From: DATGZX01 sp035296965
GTDB lineage: Bacteria > Planctomycetota > Planctomycetia > Gemmatales > Gemmataceae
Direction of reading: 5' to 3'
Length of the DNA: 64,000 bases
Assembly (NCBI GenBank): GCA_035296965.1
Contig: DATGZX010000114.1
Location: 62,001 to 126,000 of the forward strand
This document shows positions 1 to 8,319 of this stretch, in pieces. Position numbers and translations under genes: made by a program. The notes beneath the pieces were generated by a model that saw nothing but the letters and a program-made list of their open reading frames with translations, did no database searches and was not told the origin of the DNA. Numbering within the stretch: the stretch's first letter is position 1; every line of letters begins with the position of its first letter.

Positions 1-361
1 GCTTGATGGCCGGGCCGACGCAGCTTATGTCTCGTCCTGCGACGTGCCCTTTTTGCAGCCTCGATTCATTGGCCGGTTGGTTGAGTTGCTTGGCGATTCC
101 ATGATCTGCATGCCATATGTCGGCGGGTACTATCATTCCCTGGCGGCTATCTATCGAATCGGCGTGCGCAATGCTGTCGGTAGGCTTCTGGCAGAGAATC
201 GATTGCGGCCTTACTTCCTCTGCGAAATGGTGCCGACGCGAGTTGTGCAGGCGGACGAATTGGTCGACGTGGACCCGACCTTGCAATCGCTGCGAAACCT
301 GAATGCCCCCGAAGAGTACGAAGCCGCCCTTCGCGATGCAGCAGGCAACGAAGCGCTATAG
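1..361 (+). CDS. mobA: Molybdenum cofactor guanylyltransferase, C-terminal part (5' end outside window)
   Basis: The open frame runs from base 2 to a TAG at 359-361 and has no start inside the window, so this is the end of a longer gene. The translation begins LDGRADAAYVSSCDVPFLQP. This matches the nucleotidyltransferase motif in which an Asp after a hydrophobic strand (CDVPFL) binds the metal-nucleotide, as in MobA/NTP_transf_3 proteins. The residues that follow resemble the end of MobA, which attaches GMP from GTP to molybdopterin in the cytoplasm. The N-terminal GTP-binding loop lies off the window, so related small nucleotidyltransferases cannot be excluded. The gene is followed by a 328-bp repeat-rich gap and the convergent mqnD. 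Confidence 0.72.
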   Translation, partial: LDGRADAAYVSSCDVPFLQPRFIGRLVELLGDSMICMPYVGGYYHSLAAIYRIGVRNAVGRLLAENRLRPYFLCEMVPTRVVQADELVDVDPTLQSLRNLNAPEEYEAALRDAAGNEAL

Positions 362-402
362 CACGACCGGGAGTATTCCCACTTCTGCAGATTGCGAAGA
401 AT

Positions 403-493
403 CGTTTAACCGCGAGCCAGCGGCGAGCGCGTGAACCACAAGCTGACAGGTCGCTGTCTGTTCACGCGCTCGCCGCCGGCTCACGGTTAAACG
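403..493. repeat. Large imperfect inverted repeat downstream of mobA
   Basis: Two 34-base arms (403-436 and 460-493) are reverse complements with 32 of 34 positions matching. They enclose a 23-base loop. The outer end of each arm reads CGTTTAACCG and the inner end GGCGAGCGCGTGAAC. The hairpin lies 41 bp past the mobA stop. It could be a bidirectional terminator or a REP-like extragenic palindrome; it lacks a clean U-tract, which argues against a simple intrinsic terminator. Confidence 0.75.
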
Positions 494-540
494 AAAAGCC
501 TACGAAGGGATCTGCGAAACCACGAATTGTGCACGTTTGT

Positions 541-676
541 ACACATGACATTTGTCATTTTGAGATGTCTTGCAGTCTGCGACGTAACTTGTTTCATAAT
601 AATAGTTTGAGAACTATTGCTTTGTCAGACACGCTGTCTGCCTACCCCCCCTTTAACATGACATAACATGACATTT
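541..676 (-). repeat. Copy A of a two-copy 3'-flanking repeat family
   Basis: Read on the minus strand (the sense of mqnD), this 136-base unit starts 13 nt after the mqnD stop. It opens with an AAATGTCATGTT...TGTCATGT block and a G-run, followed by a hairpin (CAGACA-GCG-TGTCTG) and a second hairpin (AATAGTT/AACTATT). It closes with TGACAAATGTCATGTGT. The same order of elements occurs at 41661-41805, again just after a stop codon and in the same orientation to that gene. The first 30 bases match at 27 positions and the last 17 at 15. Function unknown. Confidence 0.65.
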
Positions 677-689
677 CTCATTTTCGGCA

Positions 690-1529
690 TTAGTCCACAA
701 ATTCGACTGCCACTGGATTGGGAATCACGCCAGCGCGATAGCCGGCATCGAGAAGTCGGCGCACAGCTTCCCTGCCACGCGGGCCATAATCCAGCGTCCA
801 GTCATTCACATACATGCCCACGAATCGGTCTGCCAGCCCCTTGTCCATGTCGCGCGCGTATTCCAGAGCATATTTGAGCGCGTCATCACGGTGAGTGAGC
901 GCGTAGCGAATGCTTTCCTTGAGCAGGCGGCTGATCTGGTGGATGGTTTCAGTACCGAGATCGCGGCGCACCACGTTGCCGCCAAGCGGCAAAGGCAGAC
1001 CAGTTTGTTCCTGCCACCAGACCCCGAGGTCCACTACCAAATGAAGCCCCTGGTTCTGGAAGGTCAGTTGTCCTTCATGAATGATCAAGCCCGCGTCGTA
1101 TTTGCCCTCGGCAACCGCAGCAAGGATTTGATCGAAGGGGATCACCTCGTAGGTGAAACCGTCTGGGATCAGCAATCGCAAAGTCAAGAAAGCGGTGGTC
1201 AGGGTGCCTGGCACGGCAATCCGAGCCTTTTTTAGGTCGTTCACCGGCATGTCGCGACGGGCAACGACCATCGGGCCGTAGCGATCACCCATGCTGCAGC
1301 CGCTGGGCAAGAGGGCGTATTTATCGAGGAGGTGAGCGTAGGCGTGAATGCTGACGGCAGTCACTTCCAACTCGCCACGCAGCGCCCGGCGGTTGAGCGT
1401 TTCGATGTCTTGCAGTTCGTGCCGAAAGCGCAGGTCGCCGGTGTCCAGTTTGTCGTGCGCGAGTGCGTAAAACATGAAGGCGTCGTCCGGGTCCGGACTG
1501 TGGCCGACGGTAATAAGTTGTTTGCGCAT
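690..1529 (-). CDS. mqnD: 1,4-dihydroxy-6-naphthoate synthase (futalosine menaquinone pathway)
   Basis: This 279-residue protein has the periplasmic-binding-protein-like fold signature of MqnD. It carries HSPDPDDAFMFYAL at residues 9-22 (compare the family's YSPCPNDTF). IHEGQLTF near residue 148 supplies the histidine known to be catalytic in Thermus MqnD, and it is followed by LPLPLGGNVV. MqnD converts cyclic dehypoxanthinylfutalosine to 1,4-dihydroxy-6-naphthoate, the last futalosine-specific step before ring prenylation. The length is usual for the family. The ATG is preceded by AGAGAAGAG as a weak ribosome site. It looks monocistronic, with panD next on the same strand 150 bp upstream. 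Another gene of the pathway, mqnE, lies at 57.5 kb. MqnA belongs to the same superfamily, but the histidine loop and the SPDPDD motif favour MqnD. Confidence 0.9.
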   Translation of the reverse strand: MRKQLITVGHSPDPDDAFMFYALAHDKLDTGDLRFRHELQDIETLNRRALRGELEVTAVSIHAYAHLLDKYALLPSGCSMGDRYGPMVVARRDMPVNDLKKARIAVPGTLTTAFLTLRLLIPDGFTYEVIPFDQILAAVAEGKYDAGLIIHEGQLTFQNQGLHLVVDLGVWWQEQTGLPLPLGGNVVRRDLGTETIHQISRLLKESIRYALTHRDDALKYALEYARDMDKGLADRFVGMYVNDWTLDYGPRGREAVRRLLDAGYRAGVIPNPVAVEFVD

Positions 1530-1679
1530 AGGTTCGCTCTTCTCTAGGAACGCGTTTCTTGGGATAGCCTATGTGCCCGTGGGGCATTCGGCAGCGGTGG
1601 GAGAAACATAGAAGGCGGATGAGCGATTTGCGAGATCGGTCCGACGACAGCGACCTGAAAATGCGAAAGGGCAGGGTGG

Positions 1680-2066
1680 CTACCTGCGTTTGGGTCCGGC
1701 GACTTCTTCGACTGCCGTCTTGCGGATTCGGTTCTTGTTGTCCACGAGGATGATCTTGGGCAAGTGTTCCCGAGCTGAGTTGTCGTCCAACATCGTGAAT
1801 GTCGCCACGATGACCAGATCACCTGGCTCGGCCAGTCGCGCAGCCGCCCCGTTGGCACACACGACACCGGAACCGCGTTCGCCAGCCATGGCATAGGTCC
1901 GAAAACGCGTTCCGCGGGTCACGTTCCAGACGTGGACCTCTTCGTAAGGCAGAACATCCGCCGCCTCCAGCAGCCCGACGTCGACGGTAAGGCTGCCTTC
2001 GTAATCCACGTCGGCGTGGGTTACGGTCATGCGGTGCAGCTTCGATTTGAGCATGTTTCGGTACAT
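1680..2066 (-). CDS. panD: Aspartate 1-decarboxylase (pantothenate biosynthesis)
   Basis: The 128-residue protein begins MYRNMLKSKLHRMTVTHAD, closely matching the N terminus of known PanD proenzymes, so the first ATG is taken as the start. The self-cleavage site Gly-Ser is visible in DYEGSLTVD (Ser 25); cleavage yields the pyruvoyl cofactor on the alpha subunit. The later segment GERGSGVVCANGAAARL matches the conserved NGAAA active-site region. The enzyme makes beta-alanine from aspartate in the cytoplasm for coenzyme A synthesis. coaD, a later step of that pathway, lies at 16.0 kb but is not linked. The length is typical and there is no sign of damage. Confidence 0.95.
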   Translation of the reverse strand: MYRNMLKSKLHRMTVTHADVDYEGSLTVDVGLLEAADVLPYEEVHVWNVTRGTRFRTYAMAGERGSGVVCANGAAARLAEPGDLVIVATFTMLDDNSAREHLPKIILVDNKNRIRKTAVEEVAGPKRR

Positions 2067-2266
2067 AACACTCTTTCTCAGCGCATTTCAGGCTCTGGGA
2101 AATTCCTATCCCATTTTACCATGCAAAGGCAAATCGGCTCGAAGGGGCCGGCAGCCTTTGACAGTTGGACAATGAGATGGAAGCCTACCTTCGACGCGAT
2201 TTTTAGCGGTAAAAATCATTCCGGTCAATAGATGGGGAGCGGCGGGGGCCGGTCCTGGCGCGCGTT

Positions 2267-3556
2267 TCAGCTTTCGCCATTGCACTGGTAACGCACCTCG
2301 CCATTGACGATGACCGTCTGCGCGCGGCCGCGGACTTTCCAGCCCGCGAATGGGCAGTTCCGGCTTTTGGAGCGGAATTTTTTGGGGTCTATCGTCCACT
2401 CCGCCGCGGGGTCGATGATGGTGATATCCGCAACGGCACCTGCGCGCAGCGTGCCGCGGTCGATGCTGAGAACGCGGGCCGGGTTGATCGTCAGTTTTTC
2501 GATAAGCTGCGGCCAAGTGAGATGGCCCGGTTCGATCAGGGCAAGTACGCAGACCGGCAACAGCGTCTCCAGGCCGATAATCCCGTTAGGAGCCAGATTC
2601 AGCTCACGCATCTTTTTTTCAGGAGCGTGAGGCGCGTGGTCCGTGGAGATGACCTCCAGCGTGCCGTCCTTGAGGCCGGCGATGATGGCTTGAATGTCCG
2701 AATCGGTGCGCAAGGGCGGGGCCATCTTGTAGTTGCTGTCAAATGTTCGCAGGCACTTGTCCGTGAGGGTGAAGTGGTGCGGGCAGGCCTCGCCGCTAAC
2801 GCGCGCGCCGTGCTGTCGAGCCCGGCGAATCAAATCGACGCTTCCGGCCGTCGAGACGTGCATGATGTGCAGTCTACCACCGGTCAACTCGGACAGAGCG
2901 ATATCCCGGTGGACCATCACTTCCTCGGCCGCTGCCGGCATGCCTCGCAGGCCCAGGCGCATGCTTTCGAAGCCCTCGTTCATGACCCCGTCGCGTGCCA
3001 AATCGAGGTCTTCGCAGTGACTCAGCACCGCCTTGTCGAACATGCCGCAATACTCGAGTGCCCGCCGCATGATCTCGGCGCTGACCACTGGCGAGCCGTC
3101 GTCCGTGAAAGCGACAGCCCCGCCTTCCACCAGGCCGCCCATCTCTGCCAATTCCTCGCCCTTGCGCCCCTTGGTGATGGCACCTACGGGAAAGACGTTA
3201 GCATTGCCGGCGCGGGCTGCCTGAAGGTAAACGAACTCCGCCGCTGCCTGGCTATCGAGGGCTGGCTCCGTGTTTGGCATGCACGCAACGGACGTCACAC
3301 CTCCAGCCAGGGCTGATGCCGTACCGGTGGCAATCGTCTCATCTTCTTCCCGGCCCGGTTCGCGCAAATGGACGTGCATGTCGATCAAACCCGGGCAAAC
3401 GATCTTGCCCGTTGCGTCCAGGATTATGTCAGCCTGAAGCTGGTGCTGCGTGCCAAAGCCAACGATGCGGCCGCCGCGCACCCAAACGTCACTGATCTGA
3501 TCGAAGTGCTGTGCGGGGTCAATCACCCGGCCATTGCTGATACGGAGTGTATTCAT
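2267..3556 (-). CDS. pyrC: Dihydroorotase, class I
   Basis: This 429-residue metal-dependent amidohydrolase cyclises carbamoyl-aspartate to dihydroorotate. The ligands are visible: HVHLREPG (His 61 and His 63), SHCEDLDL, HVSTAGS followed by EACPHHFTLTD, and the catalytic Asp in STDHAPHAPEKK. All key residues are present, so this is not the inactive PyrC-prime type that accompanies some bacterial PyrB proteins. The start is placed at the ATG at 3556 (MNTLRISNGRVID), which fits family N termini; an upstream ATG at 3589 would overlap pyrB and add 11 residues unlike the family. It follows pyrB by 13 bp, so the two are almost certainly cotranscribed and may form the dodecameric ATCase-DHOase complex known for this class. 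Confidence 0.95.
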   Translation of the reverse strand: MNTLRISNGRVIDPAQHFDQISDVWVRGGRIVGFGTQHQLQADIILDATGKIVCPGLIDMHVHLREPGREEDETIATGTASALAGGVTSVACMPNTEPALDSQAAAEFVYLQAARAGNANVFPVGAITKGRKGEELAEMGGLVEGGAVAFTDDGSPVVSAEIMRRALEYCGMFDKAVLSHCEDLDLARDGVMNEGFESMRLGLRGMPAAAEEVMVHRDIALSELTGGRLHIMHVSTAGSVDLIRRARQHGARVSGEACPHHFTLTDKCLRTFDSNYKMAPPLRTDSDIQAIIAGLKDGTLEVISTDHAPHAPEKKMRELNLAPNGIIGLETLLPVCVLALIEPGHLTWPQLIEKLTINPARVLSIDRGTLRAGAVADITIIDPAAEWTIDPKKFRSKSRNCPFAGWKVRGRAQTVIVNGEVRYQCNGES

Positions 3557-3569
3557 GAGGAAGGCCGTT

Positions 3570-4538
3570 CTATTCTTCGACGGTACCATGTCCGCAGAGT
3601 AAATCGAGCACGGCCATGCGCACGGCCAGACCGTTGGTGACTTGCTGCAAGATGGCCGAGTGAGGGCCGTCGGCCACCTCCGGGGTCAATTCCACGCCGC
3701 GATTGATCGGACCCGGTGCCAGCAGCAAAATATTTGGTTTGGCACGCAACAGCCGTTGCGTATCCACGCCGAACAGGTGGAAGTACTCGTGGATCGACGG
3801 AAACAGGCCGCTGCGCTGCCGCTCGAACTGAATCCGGAGCACGTTGATTACATCGCAGCGCGGCAGGATCTCGTCCAGCCGATAGGAGACCTCGACGCCC
3901 AGCCGGCCAATTTCCTGTGGGACAAGGGTAGGGGGACCGCAAACGATCACGCGAGCGCCCAGCTTTAGAAGTCCATGAATGTTGCTTCGAGCCACCCGGC
4001 TGTGAGCAATATCGCCGACAAGACCGACGGTGAGGCCTTCCACCACGCCCTTTGCCCGCCGGATAGTGAAGATGTCGAGCAGTCCCTGTGTCGGGTGCTC
4101 ATGCGCGCCGTCGCCGGCGTTGACTACGCTGCACTGCAGGTTCTGGGCGAGGAGCAGCGGAGCACCGGGCGACGAGTGTCGAACGATCATCACGTCCACG
4201 CCCATTGCTTCGATGTTCTTGGCAGTGTCGATGAAAGTCTCGCCCTTGCTCAAGCTGGAGCCGCTGGGCGTAAAATCAATCGTATCGGCGCTCAAACGCT
4301 TGGCCGCCAGGCCGAAGCTCGTGCGCGTCCGCGTCGAGGCTTCGAAGAAAAGGTTGGCGACAACCTTCCCTTTGAGAGTGGTGAGCTTTTTGCGCCGGCG
4401 CTGGCTGACCTCCATGAAGCCCTCCGCGACATCGAGAATGGTCTCGATCTCGGAGCGGCTTAGGTCTTCCAGGTCAAGCAAATGGCGGCGCGTCCATAGC
4501 ACGGCTTTCGGCTCGCGGGTTGCAAGATCGACACTCAC
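3570..4538 (-). CDS. pyrB: Aspartate carbamoyltransferase catalytic chain
   Basis: This protein transfers carbamoyl from carbamoyl phosphate to aspartate. FFEASTRTRTSF is the carbamoyl-phosphate loop (STRTR), HPTQGLLDIFT is the second substrate loop, and the C-terminal APGPINRGVEL motif binds aspartate. I chose the GTG at 4538 (VSVDLATREPK, 322 residues) because AGGAG stands 8 bases upstream. The ATG at 4571 would put that ribosome site inside the gene and add a family-atypical tail (MREHSPRGERA). It is the first gene of the pyrBC operon. No regulatory chain (pyrI) is seen nearby, and I did not see a convincing PyrR-type attenuator in the 220 bp upstream. Confidence 0.94.
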   Translation of the reverse strand: MSVDLATREPKAVLWTRRHLLDLEDLSRSEIETILDVAEGFMEVSQRRRKKLTTLKGKVVANLFFEASTRTRTSFGLAAKRLSADTIDFTPSGSSLSKGETFIDTAKNIEAMGVDVMIVRHSSPGAPLLLAQNLQCSVVNAGDGAHEHPTQGLLDIFTIRRAKGVVEGLTVGLVGDIAHSRVARSNIHGLLKLGARVIVCGPPTLVPQEIGRLGVEVSYRLDEILPRCDVINVLRIQFERQRSGLFPSIHEYFHLFGVDTQRLLRAKPNILLLAPGPINRGVELTPEVADGPHSAILQQVTNGLAVRMAVLDLLCGHGTVEE

Positions 4539-4790
4539 GGCGCGCTCTCCTCTGGGACTATGCTCGCGCATACTACTACTGTTGGCATGGCAATTCTGTC
4601 ACCCTGGTATAGGAAGGATACCGACTAGAGGGGTCAGCCGACAAGAACATATGAGCGATTGAAGAAGGAGAGTGATGGATTTGGAAGTTTGTGACGACCC
4701 CTAGCGCCAGCTGCGGTTCATTGCCCTTATGCTTGGTGCAGTTGAGCCCACCTTCTCGCATGCGCCAACCGCCAGGCAACAGGAAATCCG

Positions 4791-5276
4791 ATGGCAATCA
4801 GCTCGAAGCAGCAGTATTGCTATGACTATCCCAGACCAGCTGTGACGGTCGATATCGTCATCGTCACGCGCGCGCCGCGGCCGCGGGTACTGCTCGTGCG
4901 ACGGAAGCACGATCCTTTTGCCGGCATGTGGGCAGTCCCGGGCGGTTTTGTAGAAATGGACGAAAGCCTGGAAGACGCCGCGCACCGGGAATTAAAAGAA
5001 GAGACCGGCATCAAGGCAGGTCGGCTCCGGCAACTTCACACGTTTGGCGCCCCTGGACGCGATCCGCGCGGGCGGACCATCAGCGTGGTCTATATGGCCC
5101 AGCTGGATGCGCGCAAACTCAAGCCTCAAGCCGATGACGATGCTGCGGAAGTTGGCTGGTTCAGCCTATCGAAGCCGCCGACTCTGGCGTTCGATCATGC
5201 CGAAATCCTGGCGGCCGCCAGAAGCTTTCTACGACAGAAGCTCCAACGGCGGCGCACCGGCCGCAAGGGTTCCTGA
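4791..5276 (+). CDS. Nudix hydrolase (ADP-ribose pyrophosphatase-like)
   Basis: The 161-residue protein contains a complete Nudix box, GGFVEMDESLEDAAHRELKE followed by ETGI, fitting GX5EX7REUXEEXGU with every metal-binding Glu. Around it are the usual first strand (VTVDIVIVTR) and the partner strand after the box. Nudix enzymes hydrolyse nucleoside diphosphates linked to another moiety. The substrate cannot be read from the box, but the overall pattern (PGGFVEMDESLEDAAHRELKEE) is that of bacterial ADP-ribose/NADH-type hydrolases. The convergent nicotinamidase-like gene next door may hint at NAD turnover, though the two are not cotranscribed. The basic tail (KLQRRRTGRKGS) is unremarkable. Confidence 0.88.
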   Translation: MAISSKQQYCYDYPRPAVTVDIVIVTRAPRPRVLLVRRKHDPFAGMWAVPGGFVEMDESLEDAAHRELKEETGIKAGRLRQLHTFGAPGRDPRGRTISVVYMAQLDARKLKPQADDDAAEVGWFSLSKPPTLAFDHAEILAAARSFLRQKLQRRRTGRKGS

Positions 5277-5362
5277 GCAGGCCCAGCGGTTCTTCCAGGG
5301 ATGATAACTCACCATTAGGCACGAACGCCCGAGAACCAGCGATCGGCAATAGAGACAGGTCT

Positions 5363-5965
5363 TCAACCCACGGCAGCAAGAACCTCGGCCAAAGCAACGT
5401 AGTGAATGCCCAGGCCAAGCCCCTCGGCCTTGGCCGACTTCTGGAACAGTCCTGCTGCCGGCACATCGATTCCGGCGCTGGCATCTTCAACGAGGACAAC
5501 ATTGAAACCATCACGACGCAGGTCGCGCGCCGAATAAAAGCAACAAATGTTCAAGGCAATCCCGCAAACAATTACGTTTCGGATGCCGGATGCGGCGAGG
5601 AATTTCGAAAAGCCTTCATGCTGGGCCGTGATGGCATACGCTTCGAAGTCGGGGTGAAACCCCTTGCGCCAGATGGTGTGAAAGCGTTGTGCGCGCAGGC
5701 CGGGCAAAAATTCCGCACCAGGCGTGCCCGCGACGCAATGCGGAGGGTAGAGGTTATCTCTCTGGGAAAGAAAACTGCAGTGATTGGCCGGATGCCAATC
5801 CTGACAGGCATCAATTCGAGACCAGGGCCGCTCGAGTAGCTGGTTGATTTTCGGCACGATCTCAAGCCCACCGGGCACCGGGAGTTCATTGGGAAATAGG
5901 GAGGTAAAGCCACATTGGACGTCGGTCACGAGCAAGCTACTTTCGCGAGGCAGCAGGGAATGCAT
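5363..5965 (-). CDS. Isochorismatase-family cysteine hydrolase, nicotinamidase-like
   Basis: The fold and triad of nicotinamidase PncA are visible: the Asp in VTDVQCGF, the Lys in WRKGFHP, and the nucleophile Cys in GIALNICCFYSARDL. The metal-site motif DWHPANHCSF and PPHCVAGTPGAEF are also present. PncA converts nicotinamide to nicotinate for NAD salvage. Three positions differ from the textbook enzyme: DVQCGF instead of DVQNDF, NICC instead of DxCV, and no Asp before the nucleophile. The substrate is therefore less certain than the family. The start is placed at the second ATG (5965, MHSLLPRES), which has AAAGGA 9 bases upstream; the ATG at 5974 would be fused to that site. Length 200 residues. 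Confidence 0.8.
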   Translation of the reverse strand: MHSLLPRESSLLVTDVQCGFTSLFPNELPVPGGLEIVPKINQLLERPWSRIDACQDWHPANHCSFLSQRDNLYPPHCVAGTPGAEFLPGLRAQRFHTIWRKGFHPDFEAYAITAQHEGFSKFLAASGIRNVIVCGIALNICCFYSARDLRRDGFNVVLVEDASAGIDVPAAGLFQKSAKAEGLGLGIHYVALAEVLAAVG

Positions 5966-6025
5966 GGAGGTCATTCCTTTCTACAAGCCGGTCGTTTTCT
6001 TCTCTCCGAATTCTGCTGGCGTACA

Positions 6026-6031
6026 TATAAT
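6026..6031 (+). promoter_or_regulatory. Possible -10 element for the ACT-domain gene
   Basis: A perfect TATAAT lies 36 bases before the ATG at 6067, in an otherwise GC-rich gap between divergent genes. No good -35 hexamer is found at 16-18 bases upstream, so this is only a suggestive site. Confidence 0.3.
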
Positions 6032-6066
6032 GGCTGCAGCACCTCTCCAACCAAAAGGATTGCGCC

Positions 6067-6489
6067 ATGCCCCTATCGATGCACAAGGTGCAGGTGTGGA
6101 CCTGCGAGATTCCAGACCGACCCGGTGCCGCCGCGGCAAAGCTCGAGCTTCTTGCTCGCAGCGGCGCCAACCTGGAGTTTATTTTCACGCGACCCGTCGC
6201 CGGAAAGCTGGATACCAGCGCCATCTTCCTTGCTCCCATCAATGGGCCCGAGCAAGTTCAGGCAGCCCAAAAGGTCGGACTGGCGCCTGCGCGTGATATG
6301 GTCATGCTCAGCGTCGAGGGCGACAACCGCGCCGGGATCGGCTTCGAATTGATGAGTCGACTTGCGGTGGCCGGCATCAATCTCCGCGGTCTCTCCATTT
6401 CCGTCGTTGGCGAGCGCTTCGCAGCGAATCTTGCATTCGACCATCCCGACACCGCAGGGCTCGCCATTCAGGTGCTAGCCACTCTTTGA
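6067..6489 (+). CDS. Tandem ACT-domain protein
   Basis: The 140-residue protein consists of two ACT-like units. The first is VQVWTCEIPDRPGAAAAKLELLARSGANLEF and the second MVMLSVEGDNRAGIGFELMSRLAVAGINLRG. Each has the strand-D/N-R-x-G-helix pattern in which the Asp-Arg-x-Gly turn binds amino acids or other small ligands. No catalytic domain is attached. Stand-alone ACT pairs usually act as small-molecule sensors, but nothing nearby names the target. An AAAAGGA ribosome site precedes the ATG with good spacing. The gene is divergent from the nicotinamidase-like gene and convergent with proS. Confidence 0.8.
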   Translation: MPLSMHKVQVWTCEIPDRPGAAAAKLELLARSGANLEFIFTRPVAGKLDTSAIFLAPINGPEQVQAAQKVGLAPARDMVMLSVEGDNRAGIGFELMSRLAVAGINLRGLSISVVGERFAANLAFDHPDTAGLAIQVLATL

Positions 6490-6597
6490 CATCGATCCGC
6501 AAGCAGATTGTTGCCCATTCCACGCGCCCCTGCAGCGCTCCTCCTGACTTGCCCGACCTGGACGCGCTTCCTGCAGGCCCAGGCTCGCGAACATGAT

Positions 6598-8106
6598 TCA
6601 GTATGCTTTCGCAAAGACCACGCGGCCTTCCGACGGCTTGCCCGTGACCATGCACCGGCCGGGTTCCTTGGGCCGATCAAAGGGGATACAGCGAATAGTT
6701 GCCTTGGTCTCGGCAGCAATTTGGTCTTCTGTTTCGCGGGTACCGTCCCAATGAGCCAGGAGGAAGCCGCCCGGTTCCTCGATCTTCTTCTTGAATTCGT
6801 CGTAGGCGTCCACGGGGAAGGTGTTCGTCTCGCGGAATTTCAGTGCCCTCTCCAGCAGGCCACGCTGCATTATCCGCAGAAGTTCGCCAATTCGGGCCGG
6901 TGCCGTAGCAAGCGGTACGCCCGTCTCTTTCGCCTCTTTGCCCGGCAGATCTCGACGCTTCAATACGCACGTGCGGCCCGCCAAATCCCTCGGCCCCAGC
7001 TCCACCTGCACCGGTACGCCGCGCAACTCCCATTCGTTGAATTTGTAGCCGGGCTGATACTGCTCGCGATCGTCCACCTTGACAACGAGAGGGTCGTAAT
7101 TGAGCCAGTCGCTCGGCGGCAAGCTGCGCAGGGTGGTCGCCAGCTCCTGAGCGGCAGCGACGACCGGTCCACGATCTTCAACTTTCCCAACCGGTATGAT
7201 CACTACATGAATGGGGGCCAGGCGCGGCGGCAGCACCAGGCCCTGGTCGTCGCTATGAGTCATGATCAGGGCGCCTATCAAGCGTGTGGAGACGCCCCAG
7301 CTCGTCGCCCAGGCATATTCTTGTTGGCCGGACTGGTTTTGGAACTTGACGTCGAATGCCTTGGCAAAGTTCTGGCCCAGGAAGTGACTGGTGCCGGCCT
7401 GAAGTGCGCGCCGGTCCTGCATCATCGCTTCGATGCAGAGCGTGTAGACGGCTCCCGGAAATTTCTGCCCTTCCGTTTTCGGGCCCGTGAGCACCGGCAT
7501 GGCCATCCATTCCTCGGCAAACGTGCGGTAGACCTCAAGCATTTGCCGTGCCTCATCCTCAGCCTCCTTCTGGGTCGCGTGGGCCGTATGGCCCTCTTGC
7601 CAAAGGAATTCCGATGTCCTCAAGAATAGCCGCGTGCGCATTTCCCAGCGGACCACGTTAGCCCACTGGTTGATCAGCAGCGGTAAATCTCGATAGCTTT
7701 GAATCCAGCTCTTATAGGTATTCCAGATGATCGTTTCCGAGGTCGGCCGTACGATCAGCTCTTCTTCCAGCTTGGCGTCCGGGTCGACCTGGATGCCCTT
7801 GCCGGGAATGGCCTTTAGCCGGTGGTGCGTGACCACGGCACATTCCTTGGCGAATCCCGCCGCCATTTCTTCCTCGCGTGCCAAGAACGATTTCGGGATG
7901 AAGAGCGGGAAATACGCGTTGACGTGGCCGGTGTCTTTGAACATGCGATCGAGGGCACGCTGCATTTTCTCCCAGATCGCGTAGCCGTGAGGCCTGATGA
8001 CCATGCAGCCGCGCACGTCGGAATTCTCCGCCAGTTCCGCGCGCTGGACGATATCCAGGTACCACTGCGAATAATCCGCGTCCCGTCTCGTGATCTTCTC
8101 GGCCAT
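6598..8106 (-). CDS. proS: Prolyl-tRNA synthetase, archaeal/eukaryotic type
   Basis: The 502-residue class II synthetase charges tRNA-Pro. Motif 1 is in AIWEKMQRALDRMFKDTGHVNAYFPLFIP. Motif 2 is in QWANVVRWEMRTRLFLRTSEFLWQEGHTAH, and motif 3 in SWGVSTRLIGALIMTHSDDQGLVLPP. The anticodon-binding domain follows (IHVVIIPVG), then a C-terminal zinc-type domain ending in KAY. The length of about 500, the absence of the roughly 180-residue editing insertion and the terminal Tyr mark the archaeal/eukaryotic subclass rather than the E. coli type. GAGGG stands 6 bases before the ATG. The 213 bp upstream (8107-8319) contain no T-box that I can recognise. Confidence 0.95.
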   Translation of the reverse strand: MAEKITRRDADYSQWYLDIVQRAELAENSDVRGCMVIRPHGYAIWEKMQRALDRMFKDTGHVNAYFPLFIPKSFLAREEEMAAGFAKECAVVTHHRLKAIPGKGIQVDPDAKLEEELIVRPTSETIIWNTYKSWIQSYRDLPLLINQWANVVRWEMRTRLFLRTSEFLWQEGHTAHATQKEAEDEARQMLEVYRTFAEEWMAMPVLTGPKTEGQKFPGAVYTLCIEAMMQDRRALQAGTSHFLGQNFAKAFDVKFQNQSGQQEYAWATSWGVSTRLIGALIMTHSDDQGLVLPPRLAPIHVVIIPVGKVEDRGPVVAAAQELATTLRSLPPSDWLNYDPLVVKVDDREQYQPGYKFNEWELRGVPVQVELGPRDLAGRTCVLKRRDLPGKEAKETGVPLATAPARIGELLRIMQRGLLERALKFRETNTFPVDAYDEFKKKIEEPGGFLLAHWDGTRETEDQIAAETKATIRCIPFDRPKEPGRCMVTGKPSEGRVVFAKAY

Positions 8107-8319
8107 GCTTGACCCTCGTTAAGAATCTGGAAGTATCCCGATTATAGGAGGTACGAGCATCGTCGGGGAGTGAGGTGTCGAGGCGCCCGAGCAGAACCGA
8201 AGTCCGGGCAATGAGAGGGCGTAACAGCGACCGTGCGAACTGAAGCTGCCATGTGGCAGCCTCAACTATAGATAAGCTGAGGGCGCCCGGCTCTTCCAAA
8301 GGCCTCGAGGGAAATTCCA

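Noticed and set aside
541..681. Possible CRISPR remnant from repeated TGACATTT blocks
   Set aside because: Only two unequal blocks occur, with no regular spacers and no cas genes; the layout fits the two-copy 3' element instead.
2522..3316. 264-codon plus-strand frame
   Set aside because: It lies antisense within pyrC, whose protein is clearly conserved; the frame is a GC-codon shadow.
6508..7629. 373-codon plus-strand frame
   Set aside because: It is antisense to proS and has no recognisable protein features.
8107..8319. T-box or other leader upstream of proS
   Set aside because: No T-box sequence or specifier loop is recognisable; only a short GCTGCCA/TGGCAGC inverted repeat was seen.
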